The notes: a model not told the origin generated them from the letters alone. DNA of 64,000 nucleotides from Diploptera punctata (GCA_030220185.1 JASPKZ010007250.1:4103501-4167500); one strand, 5' to 3'; numbered from the stretch's first letter, positions 1-9,940 are shown. Numbers and translations: made by a program.

Positions 1-1150
1 CTAATAGATAGCAAAAAAATAATGAGGTGGGAGAATAATATTAAACATGATTACATTTTAGGTTGGAAAAAGGGACAAGAAAACTTCTTATTGGAAAGCG
101 AGAGGGAAAGTGTCTAGTAGATAGCAAAAAATTATGAGGTGGGAGAATAATATTAAACATGATTAAATTTTAGGGGGAAAAAAGGGACAGGAAAACTTCT
201 TCTTGGAAAACGAGAGGTAAAGTGTCTACTAAGATAGCAAAAAAATGAGGCGGGAGAATAATATTAAACATGATTAAATTTTAGGGGAAAAAAAGGGTCA
301 TGAAAACTTCTTCTTGGAAAGCGGGAGGGAAAGTGTCTAGTAGATAGCAAAAAATAGTGAGGTGGGAGAATAATATTAAACATGATTAAATTTTAGGGGG
401 AAAAAGGGTCATGAAAACTTCTTCTTGGAAAGCGAGAGGGAAAGTGTCTACTAGATAGCAAAAAAATGAGGTGGGAGAATAATATTAAACATGATTAAAT
501 TTTAAGGGGGAAAAAAGGGTCATGAAAACTTCTTCTTGGAAAGCGAGAGGGAAAGTGTCTAGTAGATAGCAAAAAAATAATGAGGTGGGAGAATAATATT
601 AAACATGATTACATTTTAGGGGGAAAAGGGGACAGGAAAACTTCTTATTGGAAAGCGAGAGGGAAAGTGTCTAGTAGATAGCAAAAAATAATGAGGTGTG
701 AGAGTAATATTAAACATGATTACATTTTAGGGGGAAAAAGGGACAGGAAAACTTCTTATTGGAAAGTGAGAGGAAAAGTGTCTAGTATATATAAAAAAAT
801 GAGTTGGGGGAATAATATTAAACATGATTAAATTTTAGGGGGAAAAAGGGACAGGAAAAATTCTTATTGGAAAACGAGAGGGAAATTGTCTAGTAGATAG
901 CAAAAAAGTGAGGTGGGAGAATAATATTAAACATGATTAAATTTAAGGGGGGAAAAGGGACAGGAAAACTTCTTATTGGAAAGCGAGAGGGAAAGTGCCT
1001 GGTGGATGGCAAAAAAATGAGGTGGGAGAATAATATTAAACTTGATTAAATTTGAGGGAGAAAAAGGAGCATGGGAACTTCTTTTTTGGAACAATAGAGG
1101 GAAAGTGGCTAGTAGATAGGCAAAAAATGAGGTGGGAGAATATTATTTAA
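1..1150 (+). repeat. Tandem minisatellite of ~105-115 bp units derived from LINE-A
   Basis: About ten head-to-tail units, marked by TGAGGTGGGAGAATAATATT-like cores near 23, 135, 246, 358, 466, 581, 692, 800, 909, 1018 and 1127. Each unit also has an ACTTCTTNTTGGAAA block and a GAGAGGGAAAGTGTCTAGTAG block. These blocks line up in order with the LINE-A coding stretch for WKLLVGKPEGKRPVGRPRMRWENN seen elsewhere in the window, where the blocks read as AGCTTCTTGTAGGAAA, CAGAGGGAAAACGCCCAG and TGAGGTGGGAGAATAAC. The array begins at or before the window edge, and its last unit runs directly into an ordinary LINE-A 3' end. It is seen as a tandem repeat; origin from a LINE is inferred from the collinear match. 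Confidence 0.9.
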
Positions 1151-1285
1151 ATTTGAGGTAGGTATATGATACAGGATATTTTTGGAAGTCATTATCTGAA
1201 GCAACCTACAGAATTGTACGGAGAGCTTAATGCGGACATGTACCTCCACGTTCGATAGAGGTAATGAATTAGTTAAACATAAAAC
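1040..1285 (+). mobile_element. LINE-A 3' end joined to the tandem array
   Basis: After the last array unit the sequence continues as the normal LINE-A tail. It holds the degenerate equivalents of the segments for LREVDYTGNDWKALAQD and of the terminal GTTCGATAG stop, followed by AATGAATTAGTTA in place of the usual GTGAGTTAGTTA. Many substitutions make it an old copy with no open frame. Its importance is that it ties the array to a LINE insertion rather than to an unrelated satellite. Confidence 0.7.
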
Positions 1286-1435
1286 CGATTTTATATTGTC
1301 CTGGATAACAGTTGGTTACGCACTCGCAAATGGGTTAAAGTGACATTGAAACTCGTCCTAGATCTAGAACCCAGAGAACATAAAACATTCCCACTAGTGT
1401 TTCAGAAAGCAAAATAATGATATCTTTGACAACTT

Positions 1436-1500
1436 TCAGATAGCTCGCCGTGGTTAGCATGCCTACTTCCTGAGTAGCGGGCCCGGGTTCGATATCAGGC
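1436..1500 (+). repeat. tRNA-like SINE head
   Basis: CTCGCCGTGGTTAGCATGCC resembles a tRNA D-arm with an A box, and GGGCCCGGGTTCGATATC about 30 nt later resembles a T-arm with a B box (GGTTCGATNC). No acceptor stem closes well and no anticodon arm can be trusted, so this is read as a pol III SINE head rather than a tRNA gene. The short AT-rich stretch after it may be its tail. Confidence 0.5.
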
Positions 1501-1529
1501 TAGGTTAAAATTTTAATTGTTAATTTAAT

Positions 1530-2090
1530 TATTTCTTCTTCTTTTTCTTCCTTCCAAGTATTAGAACAAGGCCTGTTACGATGCTATAGAAAATTTTCCC
1601 TCCAGCGTTTCATAGGACGGCCCAGTGATCTTCGTCCTCTTGGTATATAATTATAAACAGCTTTGGGGATCCGATTTGAACTCATTCTTTCAAGATGGTG
1701 TTTCCAATTTAGTTGGTACTGTTTATATATTCCAAAATTGGCGTAGTCTTCAATTCTTTTAAGATATCGGTGTTCCTTTTCCGATCCCATCTGGTGTAAC
1801 CCGCTGTTCTGCGCATGAATCTCATTTCACAAGCCGTTATTCTGCTTTCATGTTGTTTTCTTAGTGTCCATGCTTCACTACCATAGGTCAACACTGGTCT
1901 AGCCAAAGTGTTATATAAACGTAATCTGGTGTTTTTTGTACAAGGGATGGTTTCATAACTTGATTAATAATTCCTAAACTTTTATTATAACTAGTAACTT
2001 TTTCAGGGATATCCTTTTCATCCCAGATAGAGAGATAATATCCAAGATATTTAAATTGATTAGATCTCTCTAAATTTTTTTAAATTATTT
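1530..2090 (-). pseudogene. LINE-B fragment, RT C-terminal region
   Basis: Antisense reading gives, in more than one frame, the usual order for these elements: PVLTYGSEAWTL, then RFMRRTAGYTRWDRKRN, then HHLERMSSNRIPKA and GRRSLGRPMKRWRENF. These match the region downstream of the reverse transcriptase palm in RTE-like LINEs, including the GRP-KRW tail motif. The frame breaks near 1709-1790. The 3' end lies at left, near AACAAGGCCTGTT. No RT catalytic motif is included. It is a 5'-truncated dead copy. Confidence 0.75.
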
Positions 2091-2094
2091 TATA

Positions 2095-2530
2095 TATTGA
2101 ATTTCAATGTTTACACGTCTTTCTCTGCCTAAACTTTTACTTTCCATATCCACTCGTCCCTTTCTATCCACTTCTTTTCTTCCAGTCCTCTTGTTCTCAT
2201 TTCAGTTCTTATTTCTTACATCTATGAGTTTCGAGGTCTTCCTTTATTTCTTCTTCCAGGTGGGCACGATTCCAATGTTTTTTCTTCTTGCATTTTTCGT
2301 ATATATCCATACCTATTTAGTTGCTTATACCTTACATATTCTACTACTGAATATTTAATATAATTTTTTGTATAAAATTAATTCTAATTTTTTTTCCAAT
2401 TTTGAACATTTTGCTGCTCACCTCAATAAATCTAGTTCCATCGTCATATGTTTTTATTCTATATTTTTTTATTGAATTTCCATGCCTCATCTCCATATGT
2501 GACCCTATAGTACTTCTCACTATTGAATTT
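2095..2530 (-). pseudogene. LINE-C fragment (antisense)
   Basis: The plus-strand open frame at 2107-2358 is a shadow: its conceptual product is hydrophobic and contains FSFQFLFLTSMSFEVFL. The opposite strand of the LINE-C copy at 20.6-21.0 kb gives an almost identical shadow, FSFQFLYLASMSFEIFL. Reading the minus strand here gives degenerate LINE-C C-terminal sequence. The element is 5'-truncated with several stops. Confidence 0.6.
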
Positions 2531-2545
2531 GTAACTTATTTTTTC

Positions 2546-3266
2546 TATTTAACTCATGCCCCAAATGGGAGTCAATGACCAATCACGTTTCAATGATTTC
2601 TGTTTTACAACCAATCAGAGTCGTGTTTCACGAAATATTTATCAGTGTTAGGATTATCATATATTAAACAAAGCTCCTCCTTTTTAATATTCTGAACAGG
2701 TCTGACCGTTATTTTGCAGTGACTGAGCCTATAACAAATACGGCTACCAGATTGTATATAATAGTGCTTACATGTCAACATTTGTAGCAATTGATTATAC
2801 CACCAAAAAAAGAAACCACTGTTTGCACTTTCTTAAATGTATTTTTTCCCAGGTAATAATCGAGAAAAATATAATTGTCATATTTACATCATACGACATC
2901 AAAAATGAATTAATATACAGATTGATGTGTTTCATTTTTTCTCCACTAGAGAGCATTTTACAATATTGCGTTCCTTTGGCAATAAATAGTATGATCTGGT
3001 TGCAGTGATAAACAAAAGAAGCGGTAGAAGCGTACCTATCGTTTCTCATTTGTTTTCAAACATCGCCGTTTACATTAAATATATAAATATTTTAAAATAA
3101 CTATATTTAAATAATGATTTGTGAGTAAACAGCTTAATTTTATTCGTTAAATAGTCCTAACAAATGCCACTCTTGATTTCCAAATTCTCTAGATAAATTC
3201 ACTCCTCACTTCGTGAGTCGTGAATTTATCGATAATTTGGAAATCACTCGTGGCATTACTTATGAT
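2546..3266 (+). repeat. R650 dispersed repeat, copy 1
   Basis: One of five copies in the window. It starts with ACTCATGCCCCAAATGGGAG, carries GCTCCTCCTTTTTAATATTC and TTTCTCCACTAG blocks, and ends with TGGCATTACTTATGAT. The last ~110 bp form a hairpin: GATTTCCAAATT and AATTTGGAAATC pair around CACTTCGTGAGTCGTG. No coding frame is shared between copies. There is no obvious terminal inverted repeat between the two ends and no clear target duplication, so the class is unknown; a hairpin-ended non-autonomous DNA element is one possibility. Confidence 0.8.
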
Positions 3267-3274
3267 TATATGTC

Positions 3275-3553
3275 TGTTCCATAGGTACGAATCCCGGTCG
3301 GGACAAGCATCCTGGGTGAGGATTTTCCGGTTTTTTTTTTTACCGGTAAGATAAATGCCAGCTATATTTAAGACTCAAAATGTCTCCTAGCATCATCTTG
3401 CCATCATTATTATCATTATCATCTTTCATCGGTGTGAAAAGCAACGGGAAGCTACCACACCTATAATCCCATAGTAAACTACAAAGGATAGCATGAATTT
3501 GCTATGATTACAATTATTGCAATATTCTGCTCTAGGGCTGAATACTATAGAAC
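3275..3553 (+). mobile_element. tRNA-derived SINE, family S1 (with CAT repeats)
   Basis: Begins with a T-arm-like CGAATCCCGGTCGGGAC and continues with GGGTGAGGATTTT, a CATCAT-rich core, ACCGGTGTGAAAAGCAACGGG-like sequence (interrupted here), GCTACCACACC and ATAGCATGAATTTGCTATGA. The same order occurs at 9.3, 23.0, 25.8 and 37.2 kb. This copy is diverged and has lost most of the tRNA-like 5' part. The inverted AGCATGAA/TTTGCTAT near the 3' end could form a small hairpin. Confidence 0.7.
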
Positions 3554-3640
3554 AGAAGAAAGTTGAGGACGACCGAGATTTCAGGTACCAATTTTACTGT
3601 TTTTAAGTTTTAAACAATGACCTCAACGGTATTTCGTAAT
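3554..3640 (+). repeat. Fragment matching one end of the long-hairpin element
   Basis: AAGTTGAGGACGACC is followed by ACTGTTTTTAAG and ACCTCAACGG. The right arm of the palindromic element at 12.56-13.09 kb has AAGTTGAGGACGACGGCAC and its flank has CACCTCAACGGAA. The order and spacing agree, so this is probably a separate end fragment of that family. It is short and moderately diverged. Confidence 0.5.
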
Positions 3641-3791
3641 GTACTGTCCTCCTCCAACGAGTTTAGCGCTGGGAGGTAGGGTATTCTTCCCATTCGGTTT
3701 ACTACTCTTGCAGGTAGTTTCTTTTGTTCCTACAGCCGAGTCGAAGGAAAGTATTATTCATTCGCAAATATGCAGTTTTCAGTTTTCTGTG

Positions 3792-4242
3792 ACTGTCTTC
3801 TTCTTCTTCGTCAGGATTTAAGCTTATTTACTAGCCTGTTCCGGCTCCAAACTACTGCTGTTTTCATATTTTCTTTGGTCTTCCCAAACTTCTTCTTCCT
3901 CATGGTGAATAACTGTATGCTGCTTTTGGTATTCTATTCTCAGTCATCCTTGCTAGGTGTTCTTTCCAATGTGCCCTATATATCACTATTGTTGTGTTTA
4001 ATACCTCTACTTTTAGTTATTTCTGTGTTGTGTTGTGTTTTTCTGTCAGTTCTTTGATATCCTGCTATTGGTCGGAGGAATTTCTTTTCAGTAGCTTGTT
4101 TTCTGGTAGATTGTTGGGTTGCCACTGTGCATGTTTCGGATCCTTAGTAATAATAGGAACTGCCATTGTCTTGTATAATTTTATTATAGAGTCTTTCCTG
4201 GCTTTATTTTCCAAAGTTCTTTTTAGTATTCCTGTTATAATA
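3792..4242 (-). pseudogene. LINE-B fragment ending in GAA repeats
   Basis: The minus strand reads, with frame breaks, through a GSETCTVATQQ-type segment, KKFLRPIAGYQRTDRK, HLARMTENRIPKA and GRRSLGRPKK, the standard order of the LINE-B C-terminal region. At the left end the 3' tail has CCTGTTCCGG on the plus strand next to TTCTTCTTCTTC, so the element ends in GAA repeats. It is broken in several frames; the hydrophobic plus-strand frames at 3770-4299 are shadows. Confidence 0.7.
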
Positions 4243-4895
4243 TACTTACTTACTCATTGGTACTATCGAACCCGTAGGTTCATGGTCGCGCGGACATAAG
4301 CTCTCCATACATCCCTATCCTGAGCTAATGCTTTCCAATCATTCCCAGTATAATCTACTTCCCTCAAATCATAGTTAATGTTGTTCTCCCACTTCAATCT
4401 TGGTCTACCAACTGGACGTTTTCCCTCTGACTTTCCTACAAGAAGCTTCCATGTACGTCTTTCATTCCCCAAATTCGAAACATGTCCTGCCCATCGCAGT
4501 CTACGAGACTTAACTGTTCTTATTATATCTGGCTTCCTATAAAGATCACGTAGTTCATTGTTATGTAGTCTTCTCCATTCACCTGTCTGTTCATCTCTCT
4601 TTGGTCCAAAAATTTTCCTAAGAACTTTATTCTCAAAAACTCGTAATCTTATTTCCTCCCTTATAGTAAGAGTCCATGTTTCGCAACCATATAATATAAC
4701 TGGTAGAATAATAGGTTTATATATTTTCAGTTTAACGTTTTTTGAAAGGACTTGGGACATAATATAATTAAACATATTTAGTCTGTTATTTATATCTGTG
4801 ACTGTGTCTTTCGTAAATAGGGCGAATGTTTTCAGTATGATTATACTTCCTTCCTGACTGGGTGTTGTCAACCAGTATCCATCCCCACACCACAT
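4243..4895 (-). pseudogene. LINE-A copy with the longest surviving C-terminal frame
   Basis: A 210-codon minus frame stops at TAG in GTTCGATAG. Roughly residues 45-75 hold LSKNVKLKIYK and ILPVILYGCETWTL, residues 95-115 KIFGPKRDEQTGEW, 130-145 IRTVKSRRLRWAGHV, and the end WKLLVGKSEGKRPVGRPRLKW and DYTGNDWKALAQDRDVWRA. This is the post-RT C-terminal domain of an RTE-like LINE; the closing DRDVWRAYVRA resembles the end of BovB-type proteins. The catalytic RT and endonuclease are absent. The first ~45 residues are unrelated flank read through. The 3' end (left) has the GTAA-type repeat 9 nt after the stop. It is one of the best preserved copies here. Confidence 0.85.
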
Positions 4896-4899
4896 TTCT

Positions 4900-6125
4900 T
4901 TCAGTGCTAAACTCGTCGGAAGAGGACAATATTTTAAAAGTATTGATTTACCTTTAAAATCCTCAAAAATAAAAATGTATTAAAATAAGCCAGTTGCTAA
5001 ACCAAGGAAGAGACGGTTCATTGAGGTTAGCTAAAATGGAAGAAGTATACTGGATAGCAGGAACTTGGAAAGGGGCGCTACAAATACAGAAGTGTAGAGG
5101 GCAACGTGTGACAGAAGCCAAGACCCGAGTAATGCTACAGAAGAAGAAGAGTAACATGTACATCCCTCGGTTAAGAAGAGGGTTTAAACTATGAGAGAGC
5201 CGTTATTTGCTTGGTTTGCTCTGTACATACAGCATACAAGTTTCTGTGTATGGTTCACTGAAGAATTACCGCAACAAACTTCGTATGTATATACAACTAC
5301 GTTCTATACTACAGTGGTCCGTTGCTATGGCAACAACAAAGCTTTGTTGTCTCTTACATACGTAGGTCTTTACATATACTGTATATATCTCTGCTTATGG
5401 TCTTTGAGTTAATTCCCCTTGTTCAAAGAGCGTGCTGACCATTTCTGGGTAGACGCCAACATTTACTTTTATAGCTTTATTACTTCCTCATTACTATAAA
5501 CAAAATAAACTAATAAAACGAGCAAGGTATAGTCAGATGTTATGTTTTCTCATAGTAATGTCATTTTTAATGTAATGTCGTGTGTCTGGTGGAACTTTGA
5601 AGGCGTGACGCCTGGGGATTTGTGGAGGTTGCGGATGTTTAATAACAACATGAAATTTTGGGGGTCGAGTGTTCAAACCTGCATACTGTACGAACAACCA
5701 TTACAAAATTTCAGGAAATTGAGTAAATAGACAAATGGATAGACAGTGGCTGCAACATCCAATACGTCTTCCTCCGAGGAGTGATTTGGGAAATAAACTG
5801 GATGAAAATCCTACAACTAAAGAAGAAGAAGAATACATAGATCTGCTACAGTCGATCATCTGATATATAAAAGAACGGTTACAGGCAGTAATTTATCTTT
5901 TATTCTATACTTTGTTAGCCTCTTTACCATTATTGTTTGGGATTATGTATCTTTATGACTGTAATAATTTAATTTTTTTTATGGAATCAACAGGAGGGTT
6001 AGTTAGAATGTTTTTTATTTAAGAATAATTCTGGCATTCCTGGTAAAAATACCTACATTTTCTGTTCATTTATGACTCGTTGAAAATATAATATTAGTAT
6101 TTAATTTTAGGAAGTGATATTTTGA
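4900..6125. other. No recognisable gene or repeat
   Basis: AT-rich sequence with short open frames on both strands (for example 5191-5412 and 5542-5730) that lack any recognised motif and show no codon pattern. Nothing in it matches the repeat families of the rest of the window. Confidence 0.5.
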
Positions 6126-6129
6126 GGTT

Positions 6130-6862
6130 ATTTTAATTATATTATTTTTAGTCTGATCATCTTACCTCAATATTAATGTTGATTTTTTTCTTGAACATGT
6201 TTCAAAACAATTCTGTTTTATCGTCAGCTAGTCCAGACTGGTTTTATTTATGTTGCAATATGTTGCACAACCTGGATGTCGATGTCAGCTCCATCCTGTG
6301 GTTGGCCAAAGAACCTCCGAACAAGGTCACGCTCCATCGGTATTTCAAAATTCATAACTCTGTTTTTGTTCTTCTGAATATAATGTTTTTCCCAAATAGT
6401 CAGCTCTTTAGTATTTTCTAACTGTTTTAATAATTTAGTGTCTGAATTTATATTATGTTTTTCAGACCAAACATAAATATTAAAAATGGGGAAATAGAAA
6501 AATCTGCAGTTGCTGCTCATGTTTGGTCTGAAAAACATAATATAAATTCAGACACTAAATTATTAAAACAGTTAGAAAATACAAAAGAGCTGACTATTTG
6601 GGAAAAAATTTATATTCAGAAGAACAAAAACAGAGTTATGAATTTTGATATACCGATGGAGCGTGACCTTGTTTGGAGGTTCTTTGGCCAACCACAGGAT
6701 GGAGCTGACATCGACATCCAGGTTATGCAAAATAATACAACATAAATAAAACCAGTCTGGACAAGCTGACGATAAAACAGAATTGTTTTGAAACATGTCA
6801 AGAACAAATCAACATTAATATTGAGGTAAGATGATCTGATTAAAAATAACATAATTATAAAA
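6130..6862. mobile_element. Penelope-like element tail in head-to-head inverted arms
   Basis: Two arms of about 344 bp (6130-6473 and 6519-6862) are near-perfect inverted copies around a 45-nt spacer. The right arm with the spacer reads, on plus, EIEKSAVAAHVWSEKHNI, then LLKQLENTKELTIWEK and IYIQKNKNRVMNF, which resembles the C-terminal GIY-YIG endonuclease portion of Penelope-like retroelements. The left arm gives the same peptide on minus. Frames stop at 6743 (plus) and near 6248 (minus). Inverted partial copies are a known habit of Penelope elements. RT itself is missing. Family assignment is from recognition, not a search. Confidence 0.65.
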
Positions 6863-6914
6863 TTAGTACCTAATAAATCAGTCGTCCTCAATTAAAATAT
6901 AGTTATGTTACAAA

Positions 6915-7100
6915 CTTCGTCAAGTTTTTTCAAAACAATGTTTCATCTTCTGCATTTCAATTGGTACTCAAAAGTACTGATCATTTGATATATGACTGGA
7001 AAAATTTACAAACTTATCGTGATGATCGATTCAAGGACAAAGTTGGACTTTCCGGAAGGACGTGGCCAAGAGCTAAACCAGGTGTGCTAAGAAATCACTT
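6915..7100 (+). pseudogene. Unassigned coding-like remnant
   Basis: A stop-free plus stretch reads VFQNNVSSSAFQLVLKS, YDWKNLQTYRDDRFKDK and GRTWPRAKPGVLRNHL and then stops. The composition is protein-like and unlike the AT-rich flank, but I do not recognise the family. It lies between the Penelope-like arms and a LINE-A copy and could belong to either a DNA transposon or a retroelement. Confidence 0.3.
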
Positions 7101-7234
7101 AAAATAATTTATAGAATTCATAACAGAAAATAGACTTCAAGTACTCCACAATAGAGCATAGATACAACTCCCTAGATACAATTATATAAACCAAGATTTA
7201 TAGTACTACTTTGTAATGGAGCATGCAGTATGAA

Positions 7235-8320
7235 ATACATATATAATGAAGTTATCACTGAATTAAGATATCAGAATAGAATGAGATACACTAAGGAATT
7301 AAACATAGACTTAATTCTTGAAATGCATGCTATTATGTATTACAGAGATCATTGTCCCAACATCACTCAAAAAAAAAATTAAACTGAAAATACATAAAAC
7401 AGTCAATCTCTCAGTGATATTACATGGATGCGAAACATGCACTCTTACTTTAAGGGAGGAGAAAATATTACGAGTATTTGAGAATAAAATCATCATCATA
7501 ATCATCATAGTACATTCACGAATTTAGGTCATTTGTTGATCTGTTTCGGCTTCAAGAGAAACACCATCCAAAAGTCTTTTAAGTGGACATCCTGGTCTTC
7601 TTCTTCCTGCAGGTTTGTAGCTTAACATTTGTTTGGGAATCCAGCGATCTTCCATTCGATGAACATGTTGCATCCATCTTGACTTATAATCAGAAATTTT
7701 GTTTTCTACAGATTCCGTGTGTAATTCTTCTAAGATGCCTTCATTTCTTTGTGATCTACTAGTGTGTATCCTGCAGTCCTCCGAATGTATCTCATTCCAG
7801 CAGATCTAAATCTCCGTATATCCTTCTGTTTCAATGCCCATAGTTCGCTACCATACAAAGGAGTTGGAAGAGCCAGTGTTTTATACACTTTTAGTCTTGA
7901 TTGTTTTTGTACAAAGTGTGGCTTGAAGACAGAATTTATTAACCCTAAAATCCTTAAAAAATTTGAGAATAAATTTCTTAGAAAAATCATTGGACCAAAG
8001 AGAGATGAACAGACAGGCGAATGGAGAAGACTACCTAATAGTGAGCTACATGATCTTTATGGGACAACAGACATGATACGATCAGCTAAGACTCGTAAAC
8101 TGCGATGGGCAGAAAAATATTTAACACGAGTGGGGAATGATATAGGGGCATCGAAGCTTCTTGTAGGAAAACCAGAGATAAAACTCCCAGTTGATAGACT
8201 AAGAATGAGGTGGGAGAATAACCGTGATTTGAGGAAAGTAGATTATACAAGGGGATAACATAAAAACGCTAGCTCTTGAACCAACTGGTTCGATATTGCC
8301 AGCGAGTTAATTAGGCAGTG
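7235..8320 (+). pseudogene. LINE-A copy split by a LINE-B insertion
   Basis: Left part 7235-7488 covers the segment for KEIKHRLNS through ILHGCETCTLTLREEKILRVFENK. The right part from 7961 resumes with FENKFLRKIIGPKRDEQTGEW, DMIRSAKTRKLRW and LLVGKPEIKLPVDRLRMRW and finishes near 8320 with GTTCGATATTGCC and AGCGAGTTAATTAGG. Thirteen bases, ATTTGAGAATAAA, occur at 7476-7488 and again at 7961-7973, marking the target duplication of the inserted element. Confidence 0.85.
7489..7960 (-). mobile_element. LINE-B copy inserted antisense in LINE-A
   Basis: 472 bp bounded by the 13-bp duplication ATTTGAGAATAAA. The 3' end is at left, with ATCATCATCATAATCATCAT next to ACATTCACGAATTTAGG. The minus frame (7730-7990) has KQSRLKVYKTLALPTPLYGSE and AGMRYIRRTAGYTLVDHKE. 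A sister copy with the same 3' end lies at 58.38-59.08 kb. Truncation at the 5' end and the direct repeat fit target-primed reverse transcription. Confidence 0.85.
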
Positions 8321-8324
8321 AATG

Positions 8325-8750
8325 TAGTCTAGTTCTTGAAACAAATAAGTACAAAAAACATGTTAAGCATGTACAAAAGGCATTATAATCATTGTTATAA
8401 TGGCGGCTGCGTATGTCACAGCTCTCCAAACTCAATTCAACTCTAGGGATCGATACATCGATATAAAGCTTGCTGTCTATCTCGTTTGACGTCGCCTCAC
8501 GTCACCAATTTTGTTGGCAGATCTGGGTAGTTTAGACTTACAATATAACGACTTGTATAGAGGGAGCTCCCGTCATATTGTGTGACCTACTTACATCGCG
8601 TCTCCTCATTCACTAGGTCTTTGGATCAAATTCAGAACATGTTTTACAGACGTGACATTAAATTAGTACAAGAGACGCTTTTGTTTGGATAGAATTGACA
8701 GGGGGTTTCATAAATAACACATTCTATTCTACAGTGTTCTGGCCTACGGC
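8325..8750. other. No recognisable feature
   Basis: Mixed-composition sequence, locally less AT-rich than its surroundings, without a sustained frame or a match to any other repeat seen here. It precedes the endonuclease-like remnant and could be further degraded sequence of that element. Confidence 0.4.
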
Positions 8751-9130
8751 ATGTCTTTGACTGCATACACAATTTATGAGGACGTTAATGGTGTGATCAC
8801 TAATGGAAGTAATAGACGAATAGATAGAATTGCATTCAGACCATCTTCTAAGATTGGCATGATATTAGAAACCACAATCCGTTTTCAGACTCATAGTGGC
8901 CAACCTGTGGAAGTTGACTGTGAAAAGAAAGCCATATATGAGCCAACAATAGACTATTACAAAGATAAATACCAATTAGATAGTATAACTGTCACCGGAT
9001 TGATGATCCGGGCAAGAGGTACGATAAAGGATTCTTAGCTAAATTTTATAATTTCTTAGATTTGGACCTTTCCAAAATTGCCATCGCTAGAGGATCAATT
9101 TCAGTTTTAAGAAACCATCTTTACAAAATT
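8751..9130 (+). pseudogene. Possible R2-type restriction-like endonuclease remnant of a non-LTR element
   Basis: A 95-codon frame contains GSNRRIDRIAFRPSSK, then ILETTIRFQTHSGQPVEV, EKKAIYEPTIDYYKDKY and ITVTGLMIRARGTI. After the stop at 9038 another frame continues with DLDLSKIAIARGSISVLRNHL. This order resembles the C-terminal domain of insect retroelement proteins in which an RxIDIIA motif and ILDPTIRFE form a PD-(D/E)XK-like site. If so, the second acidic residue is changed (ETT for DPT). The RT is not present upstream. Recognition is from memory of the family, so confidence is moderate. Confidence 0.4.
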
Positions 9131-9264
9131 TCTACTTTATAGAATATATTTCAATTACAATTTGAAAATTTTTAATGTACTGACAAAATGTATTTCATCA
9201 ATTTAGAAAACTAATTGTCTGTATCACTTGTCCTTGTGACAATCCTCTAACAAAGAAAGTTTTA

Positions 9265-9505
9265 TATAGTATAATATAGCATTTTCATGTTATGCTTAGC
9301 AGCTTTAATAGGGAATTATAGGTGTGGTAGCTTTTCGTTGCATTCCCACACCGATGAAAGATGATAATGATGATGACCAGATGATGTACGGGGACGTTTT
9401 GGTCCTTAAAGCTATCTGACATTTTTCTTACAGGTGAAGAAAAACCCCGGGAAAAATCCCACCTAGGAAGCTTGTCCCGACCGGGGATCGAACCCGGGCC
9501 AATGC
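9265..9505 (-). mobile_element. SINE family S1 copy
   Basis: In antisense order it shows AGCATTTTCATGTTATGCT, GGTGTGGTAGCTT, a GATGATGAT core, TTAAAGCTATCTGACATTT and, at right, GGGGATCGAACCCGGGCC, the complement of a tRNA T-arm/B box. A (TA)n tract follows the tRNA-like end within ~25 nt. Confidence 0.75.
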
Positions 9506-9525
9506 CAATAAAAATTAAAACAATG

Positions 9526-9527
<2 letters not shown>

Positions 9528-9558
<31 letters not shown>
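9528..9558. repeat. (TA)n microsatellite
   Basis: About 31 bases of uninterrupted TA repeats between the S1 SINE and an old LINE-A copy. Confidence 0.95.
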
Positions 9559-9563
<5 letters not shown>

Positions 9564-9599
9564 TTGTATTTTAAAAGGAATAATCTGCAAAATAGCAAT

Positions 9600-9865
9600 T
9601 TTTGCATATCGTTATCATCATCGGGCTTGTAGCATCAATGAGGAATGGAAGAAGGGCATGGAAACTCCTTATAGGAAATCAAAGAGAAAACGCCCCGTAG
9701 TAAGCCAAGAATTAGGCGAAAGAATAATATTAACGATGACTTGAGGTAGGTAAATTATACAGGTGATAGTTGGAGAGCATTAGTTCAAGATAGATTTGTA
9801 CACTCGGCCACGAACATACGGTTTGGAGAGTGCCAGTGAGTTAGTTAATATTAATAGAGCAATAA
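9600..9865 (+). pseudogene. Old LINE-A 3' fragment
   Basis: Diverged equivalents of the segments for AWKLLVGKPEGKRPV, NINYDLREVDYTG and the terminal GTGCCAGTGAGTTAGTTA are in order. GAGAAAACGCCCCGTAG and GATGACTTGAGGTAGG are recognisable blocks. No long frame survives. Confidence 0.75.
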
Positions 9866-9940
9866 AATAAACCTAAAATTCCATTGCATTATTAGCTTTA
9901 TAATGAAAGTAAAAATATAAAAGGATAATAACAATATTCA

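Noticed and set aside
1..1150. Regular repeats resembling a CRISPR array
   Set aside because: Units are whole ~110-bp tandem copies without short repeats and variable spacers, the sequence is eukaryotic, and the unit derives from a LINE.
2107..2358. 83-codon hydrophobic plus frame with a signal-peptide-like start
   Set aside because: The same shadow peptide appears opposite the LINE-C copy at 20.7-21.0 kb, so it reflects antisense LINE sequence.
3639..4299. Overlapping hydrophobic plus-strand frames that look like membrane proteins
   Set aside because: They are antisense shadows of a LINE-B copy whose minus strand carries recognisable C-terminal motifs.
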